A DNA stretch of 7,301 nt from JBAYJY01 sp041664945. Lineage in GTDB: Bacteria; UBP15; UBA6099. The notes under the pieces are model-generated. The model did no database searches, was not told the DNA's origin, and worked only from the letters and a program-made list of their open reading frames with translations. Positions 6,089-7,301 of this stretch are shown here, piece after piece. Each line of letters begins with the position of its first letter. Positions within the stretch are counted from its first letter, which is position 1. A program made the position numbers and the translations under genes. The stretch is taken from contig JBAYJY010000214.1 of NCBI GenBank assembly GCA_041664945.1, positions 1 to 7,301 on the forward strand. Direction: 5' to 3'.

Positions 6089-6114
6089 ATAATACAAAAC
6101 GGGGGCTAACCGAT

Positions 6115-6909
6115 ATGGCGACAGAAACGATACTGTGCGAAATCGTGAACGGCGCGGCGATCATCAAATTCAACAGGCCTGACAAAAGAAACGCGATCAA
6201 CAGCGAAATGATGGCGGCTCTGAGCGCCGAGCTTGAAAAAGCGGCGGGAGACCCGAATATACGCGCGATCATACTCGCCGGAGAAGGGAAATGCTTCTGC
6301 TCGGGAATCGATTTCAACATGCTCGCGGAACTCGGCGGCAAAAGCTCGAACGCGGCTGACTTCCGGCGCGTCGTCTCGAAGATGCAGGCGGTGAACAACC
6401 AGATGGAGGCGATCGAGAAGCCGGTGATCGCGCTGCTGCACTGCTTCTGCTACGGGATGGGACTCGAGATCGCGCTCGCGGCGGATTTCCGGATCGCGGC
6501 GGAGGGAACTCTGATCGCGCTGCAGGAGGTCGAACTCGGGCTGATCCCCGACGTCGGCGGCACGACCCGGCTCACGCGCACTGTCGGAATTCCGATGGCG
6601 AAAGAGATCATCATGCTCGCCCGCCGGATAGACGCGAAACGGGCGCGGGAGATCGGCCTCGTCAACGAAATCGTTCCTGAAGACGACCTTCTGCCCGCGG
6701 CGATGCGGATGGTGGACGAACTGAAGAAGTGCGCCCCGCTCGCGGTCGGCCTCGCGAAGAAGGTCATCGATCGCGGCGCGCACCTCGACAAGCTGACGCT
6801 CATGGAGCTCGAAGCGATCGCTCAGTCAACGCTTATCAAAACCGCGGACGTCAACGAAGGCGTCATGGCGAGGATGCAGAAACGCGCTCCTGATTTCAAA
6901 GGAAAGTAA
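6115..6909 (+). CDS. Enoyl-CoA hydratase/isomerase (crotonase) family protein
   Basis: This 264-residue cytoplasmic protein is a standard-length crotonase-fold enzyme acting on acyl-CoA thioesters, as in fatty-acid or amino-acid breakdown. The start of the fold is VNGAAIIKFNRPDKRNAIN (11-29). Oxyanion-hole segments are KCFCSGIDFNML (59-70) and CYGMGLEIAL (112-121). By spacing, E118 and E138 match the two catalytic glutamates of rat mitochondrial enoyl-CoA hydratase (E144, E164). D146 in LIPDVGG lies eight residues after E138, like the third acidic residue of dienoyl-CoA isomerase (ECH1), and GID and QEVELG also resemble ECH1. Hydratase, isomerase and related roles are all possible. The ATG was chosen because GGGGG (6101-6105) lies nine bases upstream and the family fold begins right there; an in-frame TTG at 6004 would add 37 unrelated residues. 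No other beta-oxidation gene lies nearby, so its pathway is unknown. Confidence 0.93.
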   Translation: MATETILCEIVNGAAIIKFNRPDKRNAINSEMMAALSAELEKAAGDPNIRAIILAGEGKCFCSGIDFNMLAELGGKSSNAADFRRVVSKMQAVNNQMEAIEKPVIALLHCFCYGMGLEIALAADFRIAAEGTLIALQEVELGLIPDVGGTTRLTRTVGIPMAKEIIMLARRIDAKRAREIGLVNEIVPEDDLLPAAMRMVDELKKCAPLAVGLAKKVIDRGAHLDKLTLMELEAIAQSTLIKTADVNEGVMARMQKRAPDFKGK

Positions 6910-6944
6910 GCGCGGACTGCCGCATCGGCAAATCGACAAAACAG

Positions 6945-6974
6945 ATGACAGCAACAAAACATATTTGCTATAAA
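6945..6974 (+). promoter_or_regulatory. Promoter of the partial phosphodiesterase gene
   Basis: ATGACA (6945-6950, five of six matches to TTGACA) and TATAAA (6969-6974) are 18 bases apart, and TG at 6966-6967 makes an extended -10. Transcription would start near 6981, about 50 bases before the ATG. This suggests the gene is read separately from the crotonase. Confidence 0.45.
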
Positions 6975-7029
6975 TTAGCGGCGGTTATAGAATTATCCAC
7001 GATTCAGATCGAAATTTTGTGTGACAGAC

Positions 7030-7301
7030 ATGAATGGCAATGAAAACAAGCCGCGGGTTGTCTGGTTCAATATAGACGCGTTGCGGCCCGACATCTTTTA
7101 CGATTTGCTGGACAGCAATAAGCTTCCGAACTTCGGGAGGATCTTCGGGCGTTCGCGGCGCGCGGAACGGGCGGCGAGCGTTTTCCCGACGGTGACGATG
7201 ACCTGCCAGGCGTCTCTCGCGACAGGCGCCTTCCCCGGAAGGCATCTGATCATCGGAAACGGTTGGTTCGACCGGTACGGGAAGAAGCCATCCTACCGCG
7301 A
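7030..7301 (+). CDS. Alkaline-phosphatase-superfamily nucleotide pyrophosphatase/phosphodiesterase, 5' part only
   Basis: The frame runs open to the right edge: 90 complete codons plus two bases, against roughly 400 or more residues in full-length relatives. It shows the N-terminal active site of the type I phosphodiesterase/nucleotide pyrophosphatase family, which uses two metal ions and a threonine nucleophile to cleave phosphodiester bonds. Visible are VWFNIDALRPD (11-21) with metal-binding D16, KLPNFGRIF (31-39), and FPTVT (52-56), where T56 is the expected nucleophile. TGAFPGRHLIIGN (65-77) ends in N77, exactly 21 residues after T56 as in autotaxin (T210, N231 in human). H72 is followed by leucine where HG is usual. 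No signal peptide is seen, although many relatives are exported. The start is uncertain: an in-frame GTG at 7021 would add three residues, and neither has a clear ribosome site. Substrate cannot be stated. Confidence 0.85.
   Translation, partial: MNGNENKPRVVWFNIDALRPDIFYDLLDSNKLPNFGRIFGRSRRAERAASVFPTVTMTCQASLATGAFPGRHLIIGNGWFDRYGKKPSYR

Noticed and set aside
6004..6114. TTG start adding 37 residues to the crotonase
   Set aside because: The added residues fall in the hairpin leader and resemble no crotonase, while GGGGG lies nine bases before the ATG at 6115.
6106..6783. 225-residue minus-strand frame antisense to the crotonase
   Set aside because: Its composition is dominated by Arg, Asp and His, as expected from the complement of the crotonase codons; no motif is recognised.
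6918..6930. TGCCG-CAT-CGGCA hairpin after the crotonase as a terminator
   Set aside because: The stem has only five pairs and no T-run follows on either strand.
6985..7245. 86-residue minus-strand frame at the right edge
   Set aside because: The plus strand here encodes the phosphodiesterase active site (FPTVT, TGAFPGRH), so this is its antisense shadow.

Overview
This is a 7.3 kb piece of a moderately GC-rich bacterial chromosome with markedly AT-rich intergenic spacers. It carries five complete genes and one gene cut by the right edge. No rRNA, tRNA, CRISPR array, integrase or transposase is visible. HD-GYP and FapA-type (DUF342) proteins, a two-domain glycosyltransferase, a crotonase and a nucleotide pyrophosphatase-like enzyme suggest a free-living, envelope-rich bacterium. 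A palindromic element ending in ATTGC/GCAAT lies in one spacer. I recall similar sequences from many genomes of poorly cultured bacteria, so an uncultured lineage is plausible, but the window alone does not fix a phylum.

Layout. On the minus strand (3110 to 113) an HD-GYP protein is followed after 10 bases by a DUF342/FapA protein. The pair looks like one operon, read from an extended -10 promoter at about 3143-3151. A 351-base divergent spacer (3111-3461) holds that promoter, the palindromic element, and a candidate promoter and hairpin-masked ribosome site for the next gene. On the plus strand follow a thioredoxin (3462-3782), a GT2-GT4 fusion glycosyltransferase (3918-5915), a crotonase-fold acyl-CoA enzyme (6115-6909) with a long structured leader, and the start of an alkaline-phosphatase-superfamily phosphodiesterase (7030 to the edge).

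How they fit together. The HD-GYP/FapA pair probably works in cyclic-di-GMP signalling, motility or surface assembly. The HD-GYP protein has lost the lysine of its HDxGK motif and the RPY motif, so its activity may be changed. The FapA protein has two copies of the N-terminal FapA module instead of one. The plus-strand genes are spaced by 120-200 bases, with candidate promoters before three of them, and do not look like one pathway: thiol redox, glycan assembly, acyl-CoA chemistry and phosphodiester hydrolysis. I see no clear-cut new multi-gene system. The best leads are the remodelled HD-GYP/FapA pair, the E/E/D active-site pattern of the crotonase, its two-hairpin leader, and the palindromic repeat.
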